Of a stretch of 64,000 nucleotides of DNA, positions 26,667 through 34,577 are shown one piece after another; the stretch's first letter is position 1; the number at the start of each line of letters is the position of its first letter. Origin of the DNA: Hahellaceae bacterium (GTDB lineage Bacteria > Pseudomonadota > Gammaproteobacteria > Pseudomonadales > Oleiphilaceae); assembly GCA_016716085.1 (NCBI GenBank), contig JADJWY010000001.1:186001-250000 (forward strand), read 5' to 3'. Under the pieces are notes generated by a model. That model saw only the letters and a list, made by a program, of their open reading frames with translations, had not been told where the DNA came from and did not search any database. The position numbers and the translations under genes were made by a program.

Positions 26667-28702
26667 TCTGATACTACTTCTGTCGAGCGAAAGCCTTGAT
26701 TTTTCAGCGCCTGAAGCTCGTCACGTAAACGCGCTGCCTTTTCAAAATCGAGTTGGCGAGCGGCCTCATACATCGCTTCCTCCAATTCCCTAAGCTTTTT
26801 GGCAAGCGCTTCAGGCGATGCGGGAGCCTTACCTATTGCATAGGCCGCCTGAGGTTCAGCAACGGCTTTTGAACCCATGACCGCCGTCTTGCGACGCCCA
26901 GGCACCACGGCGCCTTCCATAATATCGGCGACAGACTTCTTGAGCCCCTGCGGGACGATACCATGCAACTCATTGAAAGCCATCTGTTTACGGCGACGGC
27001 GTTCGGTCTCATCCATCGCCCGCTGCATCGAGCCGGTGACCCTATCCGCATAGAGAATAGCTTTGCCGCGAATATTCCGCGCAGCACGCCCAATCGTCTG
27101 AATCAGGGATCGGTCTGAGCGCAGGAACCCTTCCTTATCGGCATCCAGAATGGCCACCAATGACACCTCGGGCATATCCAACCCTTCCCGTAAGAGGTTG
27201 ATGCCGACCAGTACATCAAATTCTCCCAGCCGCAAATCCCGAATAATTTCTACGCGCTCCACCGTATCAATGTCCGAGTGCAGGTAACGTACACGCACAC
27301 CCTGCTCAAGCAGGAAGTCAGTTAAATCCTCCGCCATACGCTTCGTGAGCGTCGTCACCAACACGCGCTCTTTGACCTCGACCCGTTCACGGATCTGGCC
27401 CAACAAATCGTCTACCTGAGTGGTTGCCGGACGCACCTCCAACTCGGGATCCACCAAGCCTGTCGGCCGCACGACCTGTTCAACTACCTGGCCTTTGTGC
27501 TCGTCCTCATACTTGCCTGGAGTCGCTGACACGAAAATCATCTGCGGAGCCAGCCGTTCCCATTCGTCAAAGCGCAATGGCCGGTTATCAAGGGCCGAGG
27601 GTAAGCGAAACCCATATTCAACCAGCGTTTCCTTGCGGGATCGGTCACCCTTGAACATGGCCCCGATCTGGGGAACGGTCACATGGGATTCATCCAGAAA
27701 CAGCACCGCATCGGGCGGGATATATTCAAACAGGGTGGGCGGCGGCTCGCCAGGTGCCCGACCCGACAGATAGCGCGAGTAGTTTTCAATGCCACTGCAG
27801 TAACCCAGCTCGTACATCATTTCGAGATCGTAACGGGTGCGCTCTTCCAAGCGTTGGGCTTCCACCAATTTAGACAGTCCACGCAACTGCTCCAGACGTT
27901 CGGCCAATTCAAGCTTGATGCTTTCGGTGGCGTTCAGAATGATCTGGCGCGGGGTGGCGTAATGGGTTTTAGGGTAAATCGTCGCACGTGGGACCTTACG
28001 TGAAACCCGTCCCGTCAGCGGATCGAACCAGCTTAGCGAATCAATTTCATCATCGAACAACTCAATTCGCAGGGCCTCGCTCTCGGATTCAGCAGGATAC
28101 ACATCGATTACATCGCCGCGCACCCGGTAATTGGCGCGATGCAGCTCGGTATCATTACGGGTGTATTGAAGTTCAGCCAAACGTCGCAGCAAGGTCCGTT
28201 GATCGACCTGATCGCCACGATCCAGGTGGATCATCATTTTCCGATAGGACTCAGGATCTCCCAAGCCATAAATCGCAGACACGGTGGCAACAATGATGAC
28301 ATCCCGCCGCTCCATCAACGCCTTGGTCGCGGACAGACGCATCTGCTCAATGTGCTCGTTGACCGCCGAATCCTTCTCGATAAAGGTGTCCGACGCCGGA
28401 ACGTAGGCTTCGGGCTGGTAGTAGTCATAATACGAGACAAAGTATTCGACCGAATTCTCGGGGAAAAACTCCCGGAACTCACCATAAAGCTGGGCGGCCA
28501 GCGTTTTGTTGTGCGCCATCACAATGGTGGGGCGCTGAACGTTTTGAATCACATTGGCCATCGTGAAGGTCTTGCCCGACCCGGTTACCCCTAACAGGGT
28601 CTGATGCAGCAGGCCCGACTCCAGCCCTTCGGTCAGTTGGGCAATGGCCGTCGGTTGATCACCGCCCGGTTGGTAGGGCGATTTCAAGGAAAATTTGCTC
28701 AT
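26663..28702 (-). CDS. uvrB: excinuclease ABC subunit B
   Basis: UvrB is the DNA-binding helicase-like subunit of nucleotide excision repair. The 679-residue length is standard. GVTGSGKTFTMAN near 39 is Walker A, and the YYDYYQPEAYVP beta-hairpin near 92 is used to probe the DNA. FLDESHVTVPQ near 340 is motif II, and QTIGRAARNIRG near 540 is motif VI. A UVR coiled-coil domain (residues about 635-670, LDFEKAARLRDEL) binds UvrC. I searched the 78-base region upstream for a LexA box (CTG-N10-CAG) and saw none. It is divergent from the aspartate aminotransferase gene. Confidence 0.97.
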   Translation of the reverse strand: MSKFSLKSPYQPGGDQPTAIAQLTEGLESGLLHQTLLGVTGSGKTFTMANVIQNVQRPTIVMAHNKTLAAQLYGEFREFFPENSVEYFVSYYDYYQPEAYVPASDTFIEKDSAVNEHIEQMRLSATKALMERRDVIIVATVSAIYGLGDPESYRKMMIHLDRGDQVDQRTLLRRLAELQYTRNDTELHRANYRVRGDVIDVYPAESESEALRIELFDDEIDSLSWFDPLTGRVSRKVPRATIYPKTHYATPRQIILNATESIKLELAERLEQLRGLSKLVEAQRLEERTRYDLEMMYELGYCSGIENYSRYLSGRAPGEPPPTLFEYIPPDAVLFLDESHVTVPQIGAMFKGDRSRKETLVEYGFRLPSALDNRPLRFDEWERLAPQMIFVSATPGKYEDEHKGQVVEQVVRPTGLVDPELEVRPATTQVDDLLGQIRERVEVKERVLVTTLTKRMAEDLTDFLLEQGVRVRYLHSDIDTVERVEIIRDLRLGEFDVLVGINLLREGLDMPEVSLVAILDADKEGFLRSDRSLIQTIGRAARNIRGKAILYADRVTGSMQRAMDETERRRRKQMAFNELHGIVPQGLKKSVADIMEGAVVPGRRKTAVMGSKAVAEPQAAYAIGKAPASPEALAKKLRELEEAMYEAARQLDFEKAARLRDELQALKNQGFRSTEVVSD

Positions 28703-28780
28703 GCGACAAAATACCGATGAATTGGAAAGCTCAAGCGTTTTATACTATGCACTTTTCAACCAACTTGAGGAAGCATTGCA

Positions 28781-29974
28781 TTGGACATCCAGCTCTCCCG
28801 TCGTGTACAAGCCATCAAACCATCTCCCACCTTGGCTGTAACCAATCGGGCAGCGCAATTGAAAGCAGAGGGCAAAGATATTATCGGTCTCGGCGCGGGA
28901 GAGCCGGACTTCGACACGCCCCAGCACATCAAAGACGCTGCAATCGCTGCGATTAACGGTGGACAAACCAAATATACCGCCGTGGACGGAACCCCTGCCC
29001 TGAAAAAGGCCATCATCGACAAATTCAAGCGCGAAAATGGCCTGGATTACCGGGCCAACCAGATTCTGGTGAGCTGTGGTGGCAAGCAAAGCTTCTTCAA
29101 CCTGGCCCTGGCCCTGCTTAACGAAGGGGATGAAGTCATCATCCCGGCACCGTACTGGGTATCCTACCCGGACATGGTTATCATTGCCGACGCCGTACCC
29201 GTGATTATTGAAACCTCTGATAAGACCCGTTTCAAGATGCTGCCGGAACAACTGGAAGCCGCCATCACCGCCAGGACGCGCTTCGTGGTGATCAACAGCC
29301 CCTCCAACCCGACCGGGATGCATTACACCGACGAGGAACTTCTGGCCTTGGGCGAGGTCCTGCGAAAGCACCCCTCTGTGATGGTTGTTACCGACGACAT
29401 GTACGAGCATGTGCGTTGGGATCGCAGCAAGCCGTTCAAAAACATTCTGAACCTCTGCCCTGACCTCTATGAGCGTACCTTCGTGTTGAACGGGGTATCC
29501 AAAGCCTACTCCATGACAGGTTGGCGAATTGGTTATGCCGCCGGCCCGGTGAAGGCAATCAATGCCATGAAGAACGTACAGTCCCAAAGCACCTCCAACC
29601 CGACGTCGATTTCACAGGCGGCCGCCGTTGCAGCCCTGAACGGTTCGCAGGACTTTATCGACATGATGGTAACCGAGTTCAAGAAGCGTCACGACTTCGT
29701 GGTTGCAGCGCTGAACGACATGCCGGGTGTCAGCTGTCTGCCAGTCGACGGGACCTTCTATGCCTTCCCTAATTTTCAGGGCGTGATTGATGCGTCGCCG
29801 ACACTGAACAACGATCTGGATCTGGCCGAATTCCTGCTGAAAGAAGCGGAAGTCGCCATGGTGCCCGGGTCGGCCTTCGGACTGGAAGGCTATCTGCGCC
29901 TATCCTTCGCCACCAGCATGAAAAACCTCGAGCAGGCGATGGAGCGTATCGCTCGCATCCTGAAAAAGGGCTAA
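28781..29974 (+). CDS. class I PLP aminotransferase, probably aspartate aminotransferase
   Basis: A 397-residue fold-type I transaminase of the aspartate aminotransferase Ib group. GLGAGEPDFDTPQHI near 37 and VINSPSNPTGMHY near 170 are substrate-binding motifs. The PLP-binding lysine is in NGVSKAYSMTGWRIGYA near 240. LRLSFATSM near 370 holds the Arg that binds the alpha-carboxylate. The start codon is an unusual TTG, fixed by GAGGAA 8 bases upstream; no ATG is available in frame near the conserved N-terminus. A strong intrinsic terminator follows. Substrate range cannot be read from sequence alone. Confidence 0.9.
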   Translation: MDIQLSRRVQAIKPSPTLAVTNRAAQLKAEGKDIIGLGAGEPDFDTPQHIKDAAIAAINGGQTKYTAVDGTPALKKAIIDKFKRENGLDYRANQILVSCGGKQSFFNLALALLNEGDEVIIPAPYWVSYPDMVIIADAVPVIIETSDKTRFKMLPEQLEAAITARTRFVVINSPSNPTGMHYTDEELLALGEVLRKHPSVMVVTDDMYEHVRWDRSKPFKNILNLCPDLYERTFVLNGVSKAYSMTGWRIGYAAGPVKAINAMKNVQSQSTSNPTSISQAAAVAALNGSQDFIDMMVTEFKKRHDFVVAALNDMPGVSCLPVDGTFYAFPNFQGVIDASPTLNNDLDLAEFLLKEAEVAMVPGSAFGLEGYLRLSFATSMKNLEQAMERIARILKKG

Positions 29975-29996
29975 AACAGCAGGCTTGAGCAGCACA

Positions 29997-30024
29997 CCCC
30001 GGCCTGAAGGCCGGGGCTATTTTC
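29997..30024 (+). terminator. strong intrinsic terminator of the aminotransferase gene
   Basis: CCCCGGCC (29997-30004) and GGCCGGGG (30009-30016) form a perfect 8-bp GC stem over TGAA. CTATTTTC follows. It also lies just past the 3' end of the convergent GNAT-nitrilase gene. Confidence 0.85.
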
Positions 30025-30041
30025 TTCGATCTGCAGAACTG

Positions 30042-31640
30042 TCAGGACTTTTTACTGACATCCTCCGACCAGTTACCCTGCAACTCACTGTCATCATCTG
30101 CCAACCAGTGGATGCGATACAGATCCATACGACGATCATACATATTGCGAACCGAACCGGAATGGCGCAGCTGCTTCAGCTTGGACAAGTCCAGATCGCA
30201 GATTAGGGTCATTTCCGTATTCGGCGTACTTTCCGCAACAATACAGTCGTGGGGAAACGGAAAATCTGAGGGACTGAATACCGCCGACTGGGCATATTGA
30301 ATATCCACATTCTCAATACGGGGCAAATTCCCGACACTGCCCGCAATGACCACATAGCATTCGTTCTCGATAGCGCGCGCCAACGAGCAATAGCGCACCC
30401 GCTGGTAGCCATTCTTGGTATCCGTCCAGAAAGGCACAAACAGAATCTGCATCCCTTCTTCGGCCTGCATTCGCGCCAGTTCCGGGAATTCAGAGTCATA
30501 GCAGATCAGAATGCCGACCTTGCCCACATCCGTATCGAAGACCCGAAGCTGGTCGCCCCCTTTCATCGCCCAGTACCGCCACTCACTCGGTGTGATGTGC
30601 AATTTGTATTGTTCATCAATCCGACCATCCCGATGACACAGGTAAGACACGTTATATAAGGTGCCATCCTTGATCAGCGGCATGGACCCACTGATGACGT
30701 TGATGTTGTAGGCCAGGGCCAGACGCGACATCTCGGCCACTGTGCGTTCGGTAAAGCTGGCCAACACCCGGATGGCACTGGCTGAATCACGGGGATTTTC
30801 ACCCAGGCCCATGAGCGGGGCGTTGAAGAATTCCGGAAACAGCGCAAAGTCGGCGTTGTATCCTGCCAGCGCATCGATAAAAAACTCTGCCTGCTGCATG
30901 AAGTCTTCAAAGGTTTCCACCGTACGCATTTGCCACTGCACAACCCCGACACGCACCTGCGTTTTGAGCTGTCCCACCAGTTTCGGCTTCACCGCTTTGT
31001 AGTCATGGTTAACCCACTCCAGCAGCGTTGCATAGCCCTTGGACTCTTTATCCTCCGGCAGATAAGCGTGAATGACCTGTTTCACATCGAACTCGTTATT
31101 GAGCTGAAAGGTCAGAATCGGGTCATAACACGCTTTGACTTTAACCGCCTCAATGTACTCTTCCGGCGTCATTTTAGCCGCGTGATCCTTGTACCCCGGA
31201 ATACGCCCCCCCGCCAGAATCGCCTTAAGGTTCAGACGGCGACAGAGTTCCTTGCGACCATCGTATAAGCGACGCCCCAAACGCATATCCCGATATTCAG
31301 GATCGACAAAAACGTCTACGCCGTAGAGCACATCACCGTTAGGGTCATGCGTCGTCAGTGAGGCATCCCCGGTGATTTCGGAATAGGTATGATCATCACC
31401 AAAGGCCTGATAATCGACGATCACGGCGAATGCAGCCGCAATGATGACCCCGTTATCTTCTACACCAATCTGACCCTGCGGGAAACGGTTGAGCATGGCG
31501 GTGAATTTGGACTTGGGCCACGCGCCACCAAAAATAGTGTAAACGCGATCCATGATGCTCTTGATCGCATCATAATCAGACAGTTTAAGGGTGCGCAGTT
31601 TTAGTCGATGGGTGGTCGCGGGTGTCGTCGTATTGGACAT
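30042..31640 (-). CDS. bifunctional GNAT acetyltransferase / carbon-nitrogen hydrolase
   Basis: The 532-residue protein fuses a GNAT N-acetyltransferase domain (about 10-200, with DPEYRDMRLGRRLYDGRKELC as the acetyl-CoA loop) to a nitrilase-superfamily domain (about 225-510). The nitrilase triad is visible as Glu in LFPEFFNAP near 275, Lys in EQYKLHITPSE near 350 and Cys in ILICYDSEFPE near 385. The fused form is a recognised protein family in Proteobacteria, but its substrate is not known to me; coupled acetylation and amide hydrolysis of one compound is an inference from the fusion. It stands alone, convergent with the aminotransferase gene. Confidence 0.88.
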   Translation of the reverse strand: MSNTTTPATTHRLKLRTLKLSDYDAIKSIMDRVYTIFGGAWPKSKFTAMLNRFPQGQIGVEDNGVIIAAAFAVIVDYQAFGDDHTYSEITGDASLTTHDPNGDVLYGVDVFVDPEYRDMRLGRRLYDGRKELCRRLNLKAILAGGRIPGYKDHAAKMTPEEYIEAVKVKACYDPILTFQLNNEFDVKQVIHAYLPEDKESKGYATLLEWVNHDYKAVKPKLVGQLKTQVRVGVVQWQMRTVETFEDFMQQAEFFIDALAGYNADFALFPEFFNAPLMGLGENPRDSASAIRVLASFTERTVAEMSRLALAYNINVISGSMPLIKDGTLYNVSYLCHRDGRIDEQYKLHITPSEWRYWAMKGGDQLRVFDTDVGKVGILICYDSEFPELARMQAEEGMQILFVPFWTDTKNGYQRVRYCSLARAIENECYVVIAGSVGNLPRIENVDIQYAQSAVFSPSDFPFPHDCIVAESTPNTEMTLICDLDLSKLKQLRHSGSVRNMYDRRMDLYRIHWLADDDSELQGNWSEDVSKKS

Positions 31641-31714
31641 AATAGAGAGTTCCTGAATGCGAAAACGATAAGCATTCTAACATATTACGCCCTCCCACGC
31701 CTCCCGCTCAGGGC

Positions 31715-31742
31715 TTGCCACCCTGAGCCATTATGGTAAAAT
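31715..31742 (+). promoter_or_regulatory. promoter of tRNA-Asn
   Basis: TTGCCA (31715-31720) and TAAAAT (31737-31742) are separated by 16 bases. The tRNA begins 13 bases after the -10 box, so the primary transcript has only a short 5' leader. Confidence 0.6.
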
Positions 31743-31754
31743 GAGCGTCATAGT

Positions 31755-31830
31755 TCCCTGATAGCTCAGTTGGTAGAGCAAATGACTGTTAATCATTGGG
31801 TCGCTGGTTCGAGTCCAGCTCGGGGAGCCA
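31755..31830 (+). tRNA. tRNA-Asn (anticodon GTT)
   Basis: A 76-base cloverleaf. The acceptor arms TCCCTGA and TCGGGGA pair with one T-G wobble. GCTC-AGTTGGTA-GAGC is the D arm, the anticodon loop reads CTGTTAA with GTT as anticodon, and the T arm contains GGTTCGAGTCC. The discriminator base is G and the 3' CCA is encoded. It lies 15 bases before the 3' end of the convergent pyrF. Confidence 0.97.
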
Positions 31831-31845
31831 ACCTTTTACCGCCTA

Positions 31846-32577
31846 TCAGCACATCAACTGAATCTGTCGATTGATCTCTGCCAACACTGCAGCAGGCTCT
31901 TTTGACTGCGTTATCGGTCGCCCAATCACCAGATAATGACTTCCCTGTCTCAGCGCATCGACTGGGGTTACCACACGAACCTGATCGTTAGTTGCACTCC
32001 CAACCGGACGAATGCCAGGAGTCACCAGACAAAATCGCGCCCCTCGTTCTGCTTTGAGTCGTTCAGCTTCACGGGCGGAACAGACAACCCCATCCATACC
32101 GCTATCCTGCGCAAGCCTGGCCAAATGACTGACAACATCATCGGGCGTGCCTGGATAGCCAATTTCGCTGACCTCGCTCGCTGACAGACTGGTTAATACC
32201 GTAACCGCGATCAGCAAAGGTTGATAAGACTCGCCCGCCAACACCTCCCGGCAACGGCTCATCATGGCCCTCCCCCCTGAGGCATGCACATTGACCATCC
32301 AAACCCCCATGCGCGCCGCTGCGCGCACAGCTTGCGCCGTCGTATTCGGAATGTCATGGAACTTGAGATCCAGAAACACATCAAACCCTTTCTGAATAAG
32401 CCTTTCGACCACCGGTGGTCCGAAGGTGGTAAACAACTCCTTCCCAACCTTTAAGCGGCAGGAGCCTGGTTCCAATTGATCGATCAGCGCATCCAGCGCA
32501 GACAGATGATCAAAATCCAAAGCCACAATAACCTTAGGGTCTGCAGCCTTGTCACCAGGGGACAGCATTGAACTCAT
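31846..32577 (-). CDS. pyrF: orotidine-5'-phosphate decarboxylase
   Basis: PyrF makes UMP from OMP, the last step of de novo pyrimidine synthesis. The 243-residue protein has the class I signature VIVALDF near 16, the Lys in LKVGKELF near 43 and the catalytic DLKFHDIP near 71 (Lys-Asp network). TPGIRP near 190 and VIGRPIT near 220 bind the phosphate. The frame is open to 32727, but the ATG at 32577 has GGAG 5 bases upstream and fits the family. It is the last gene of the gyrA-to-lapB direction, 53 bases after lapB. Confidence 0.96.
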   Translation of the reverse strand: MSSMLSPGDKAADPKVIVALDFDHLSALDALIDQLEPGSCRLKVGKELFTTFGPPVVERLIQKGFDVFLDLKFHDIPNTTAQAVRAAARMGVWMVNVHASGGRAMMSRCREVLAGESYQPLLIAVTVLTSLSASEVSEIGYPGTPDDVVSHLARLAQDSGMDGVVCSAREAERLKAERGARFCLVTPGIRPVGSATNDQVRVVTPVDALRQGSHYLVIGRPITQSKEPAAVLAEINRQIQLMC

Positions 32578-32630
32578 GTTTGCTCCATAAAATAAAATCG
32601 CCCACGATGGCCACCCCACCGTTTTGAGAT

Positions 32631-33794
32631 TTAACTCCAGGGTACGGGTTTGATCGTTGACCAACTTTTGCAGCTCGGACACTGCCAATGCAGGTGCCGC
32701 CCGGCAAAACCACACTGCGTGCAACAATAGGCCTGACTCTTTTCCAGCAGCGAGTCCAGCACCCCTTTAATAATCTGGATCCAGCGCTGCGGCTCTGACT
32801 CAGCAAAGGGCATTAACAGCGTAAGTAAGGCGCGAACACCTCCCAGCGTAGGGTGTTCGTCCAGCTGCCCCAATAAAAATTCGATGGCCTCGTTATTGTT
32901 CCCAGAGGCTTCCGCTATCGCAAGCGCCAAAGCCACCATGGTACGCGAGGACGGTTGCAAGCCCCAGATCCGCTGCAGAATCCTGAGACGCTTCTGCGGA
33001 TCGGATAATTTCGCGCAGGCTTCCTGAATCAACGGGATAGCCTCCACCAGAAACAAAGCATCCTGCTGCTCCAAACGCTTCAATTCCGTCAACGCTTCGT
33101 CCCACGCCTCTTGCAACATCAGCAATCGCGCAGTAAGCAGGCTAACCCTCACGGAATAACGGTCGTAGCCAAGTGCCTCTTTGAGCAGATGACGCGCCTC
33201 CCCCAGATCCTGTCTGCGCAACGCTCTTTCGGCCATCTCACAGCAATAATGTGCCACCCGCACCTGCGTCTTGCGGTTGCGCTTCAGGTCGAGAACCAGC
33301 GCTTTGTCCCGAGCAATACCCCAATCCTTTTCATGCTCGTAAATTTCCAGCAAGCGATCGACGGCAGATTCTTTCCACTCCCGTGAAAGCGAAAGCTCCA
33401 GAAACAGGCTTTCAGCCCGATCATAGAGACCTGCAGCCATATAGTCCTGAGCCAGCTCAAACGTAATACGATCCGAAAAGGTAGACTTTGCTTCCGGATG
33501 CGATAACAGACTTTGATGGATCGACGTCGACTTCTCGATTTCCCCTTTCCGGCGAAAATAATTCGCCAGCGCCAAATGTAAATGGATGGTATCCCGATTT
33601 ACCGGAAGCGTCTGGATGAACGAATCCAGTGTTGGAGAATCATAGGCATCAAAAAGATAATGAAAGGCTTTGGGGTAACGATGCTTACGAGGGGCTGCCT
33701 CGACATGGACCTGGGTTTTACGTTGAAGACGGCCCAACCACCAGCCAATGCCGATGGCGACAACGATCACCAACCATTCCAGTACCAGATCCAT
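32631..33794 (-). CDS. lapB: LPS assembly regulator LapB (YciM)
   Basis: LapB is an inner-membrane TPR protein that, in E. coli, adjusts LPS synthesis by controlling FtsH proteolysis of LpxC. The 387-residue protein has an N-terminal membrane helix (LVIVVAIGIGWWLG, about 7-22), a series of TPR helices from about 65 to 340, and a C-terminal rubredoxin-like metal site (CTQCGF near 357 and CPSCKSW near 374). The length matches the E. coli protein at 389. It follows lapA by 9 bases, the conserved arrangement. Confidence 0.95.
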   Translation of the reverse strand: MDLVLEWLVIVVAIGIGWWLGRLQRKTQVHVEAAPRKHRYPKAFHYLFDAYDSPTLDSFIQTLPVNRDTIHLHLALANYFRRKGEIEKSTSIHQSLLSHPEAKSTFSDRITFELAQDYMAAGLYDRAESLFLELSLSREWKESAVDRLLEIYEHEKDWGIARDKALVLDLKRNRKTQVRVAHYCCEMAERALRRQDLGEARHLLKEALGYDRYSVRVSLLTARLLMLQEAWDEALTELKRLEQQDALFLVEAIPLIQEACAKLSDPQKRLRILQRIWGLQPSSRTMVALALAIAEASGNNNEAIEFLLGQLDEHPTLGGVRALLTLLMPFAESEPQRWIQIIKGVLDSLLEKSQAYCCTQCGFAGRHLHWQCPSCKSWSTIKPVPWS

Positions 33795-33803
33795 TGAATT
33801 AAC

Positions 33804-34073
33804 CTAGGCTTTAGACAACGCCGTTGCCGCTTCACGCTGACGCCGACGGGCATTAACCTTCACCTTCATGACCGTTACGCCAGTCACCATCATGCCAATC
33901 AATAAGCCAACTGCGAAAGCAGCAAAAACCAGCAGCGAGATATGGACGGGCGGTGTAACGAGAAAGAAGAGATCAAGCGGAACGGCTGTTTCATTAAGGA
34001 GCGCGAACACGACTCCCACAATAACAAGCGCCGCAATAATGATAATGCCGAGAATATTTTTGATTTTAGACAT
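33804..34073 (-). CDS. lapA: LapA family inner-membrane protein (DUF1049)
   Basis: LapA acts with LapB in the inner membrane in LPS assembly control. The 89-residue protein has two hydrophobic segments (about 7-26 and 40-68) and a basic C-terminal tail with KVNARRRQRE. NETAVPLDLFF between the helices is typical of DUF1049 proteins. It lies directly upstream of lapB in the same direction. Between it and ihfB is a terminator, so lapAB probably also has its own promoter within about 110 bases; I could not assign the boxes. Confidence 0.93.
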   Translation of the reverse strand: MSKIKNILGIIIIAALVIVGVVFALLNETAVPLDLFFLVTPPVHISLLVFAAFAVGLLIGMMVTGVTVMKVKVNARRRQREAATALSKA

Positions 34074-34131
34074 AGTGACCCCTGACTACCCTGTGAATGG
34101 CGGGTATATTAGCACAAGGAACTCACTGTAA

Positions 34132-34159
34132 CGAAAAGGTTAAGCCCTCAAAAGAGGGC
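34132..34159 (-). terminator. intrinsic terminator of ihfB
   Basis: On the minus strand GCCCTC and GAGGGC pair over a TTTT loop (34144-34159), followed by TTAACCTTTT. It lies 26 bases after the ihfB stop codon and before lapA. Confidence 0.7.
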
Positions 34160-34185
34160 CCGAAGCCATGAACAGAAAGACAGGA

Positions 34186-34482
34186 TCAATATCCCGCCTT
34201 CAAACTGTCGTTTACTTCATCCCGCAGCTCTTTGCCAGGCTTAAAGTGCGGAACATATTTCGCATCTAACTTGACCGTTTCGCCCGTTTTGGGGTTTCGC
34301 CCCACCCGAGGTGCACGATAATGCAGGCTAAAGCTGCCAAAGCCACGAATCTCAATGCGCTGCCCCTGGGACAAGGCCTGAGCCATGTGCTCAATCAGAC
34401 TTTTAACCGCCAACTCAACATCTTTTACCGACAATTGTGGCTGCTTGGATGCAATCAGCTCAACCAATTCAGATTTAGTCAT
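34186..34482 (-). CDS. ihfB: integration host factor beta subunit
   Basis: IHF is a heterodimeric DNA-bending protein used in recombination, replication and promoter architecture. The 98-residue protein begins MTKSELVELIA and contains GFGSFSLHYRAPRVGRNPKTGE, here only partly quoted; RNPKTGE is the arm that inserts its proline into the DNA minor groove. The frame is open to 34575, but the ATG at 34482 has AAGGGA 7 bases upstream and matches IhfB exactly. It follows rpsA, from which it is separated by a bidirectional terminator. Confidence 0.96.
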   Translation of the reverse strand: MTKSELVELIASKQPQLSVKDVELAVKSLIEHMAQALSQGQRIEIRGFGSFSLHYRAPRVGRNPKTGETVKLDAKYVPHFKPGKELRDEVNDSLKAGY

Positions 34483-34537
34483 GGAAACTTCCCTTATGAA
34501 GCCATGAAAAAAGTATAGGAGAGGTTTGAAAAAACAC

Positions 34538-34567
34538 AAAAAAAACGGGCATATAGCCCGTTTTTTT
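34538..34567. terminator. bidirectional terminator between rpsA and ihfB
   Basis: CGGGC (34546-34550) and GCCCG (34556-34560) form the stem over ATATA, flanked by A8 on one side and T7 on the other, so a U-tract follows in both directions. It lies 11 bases after the rpsA stop codon. Confidence 0.85.
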
Positions 34568-34577
34568 CGAAGCAAGC

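Noticed and set aside
28703..28780. LexA/SOS box upstream of uvrB
   Set aside because: No CTG-N10-CAG sequence is present in the region between uvrB and the divergent aminotransferase gene.
28745..29587. 280-codon open frame opposite the aminotransferase gene
   Set aside because: Antisense shadow; the plus-strand gene has all PLP motifs and a terminator.
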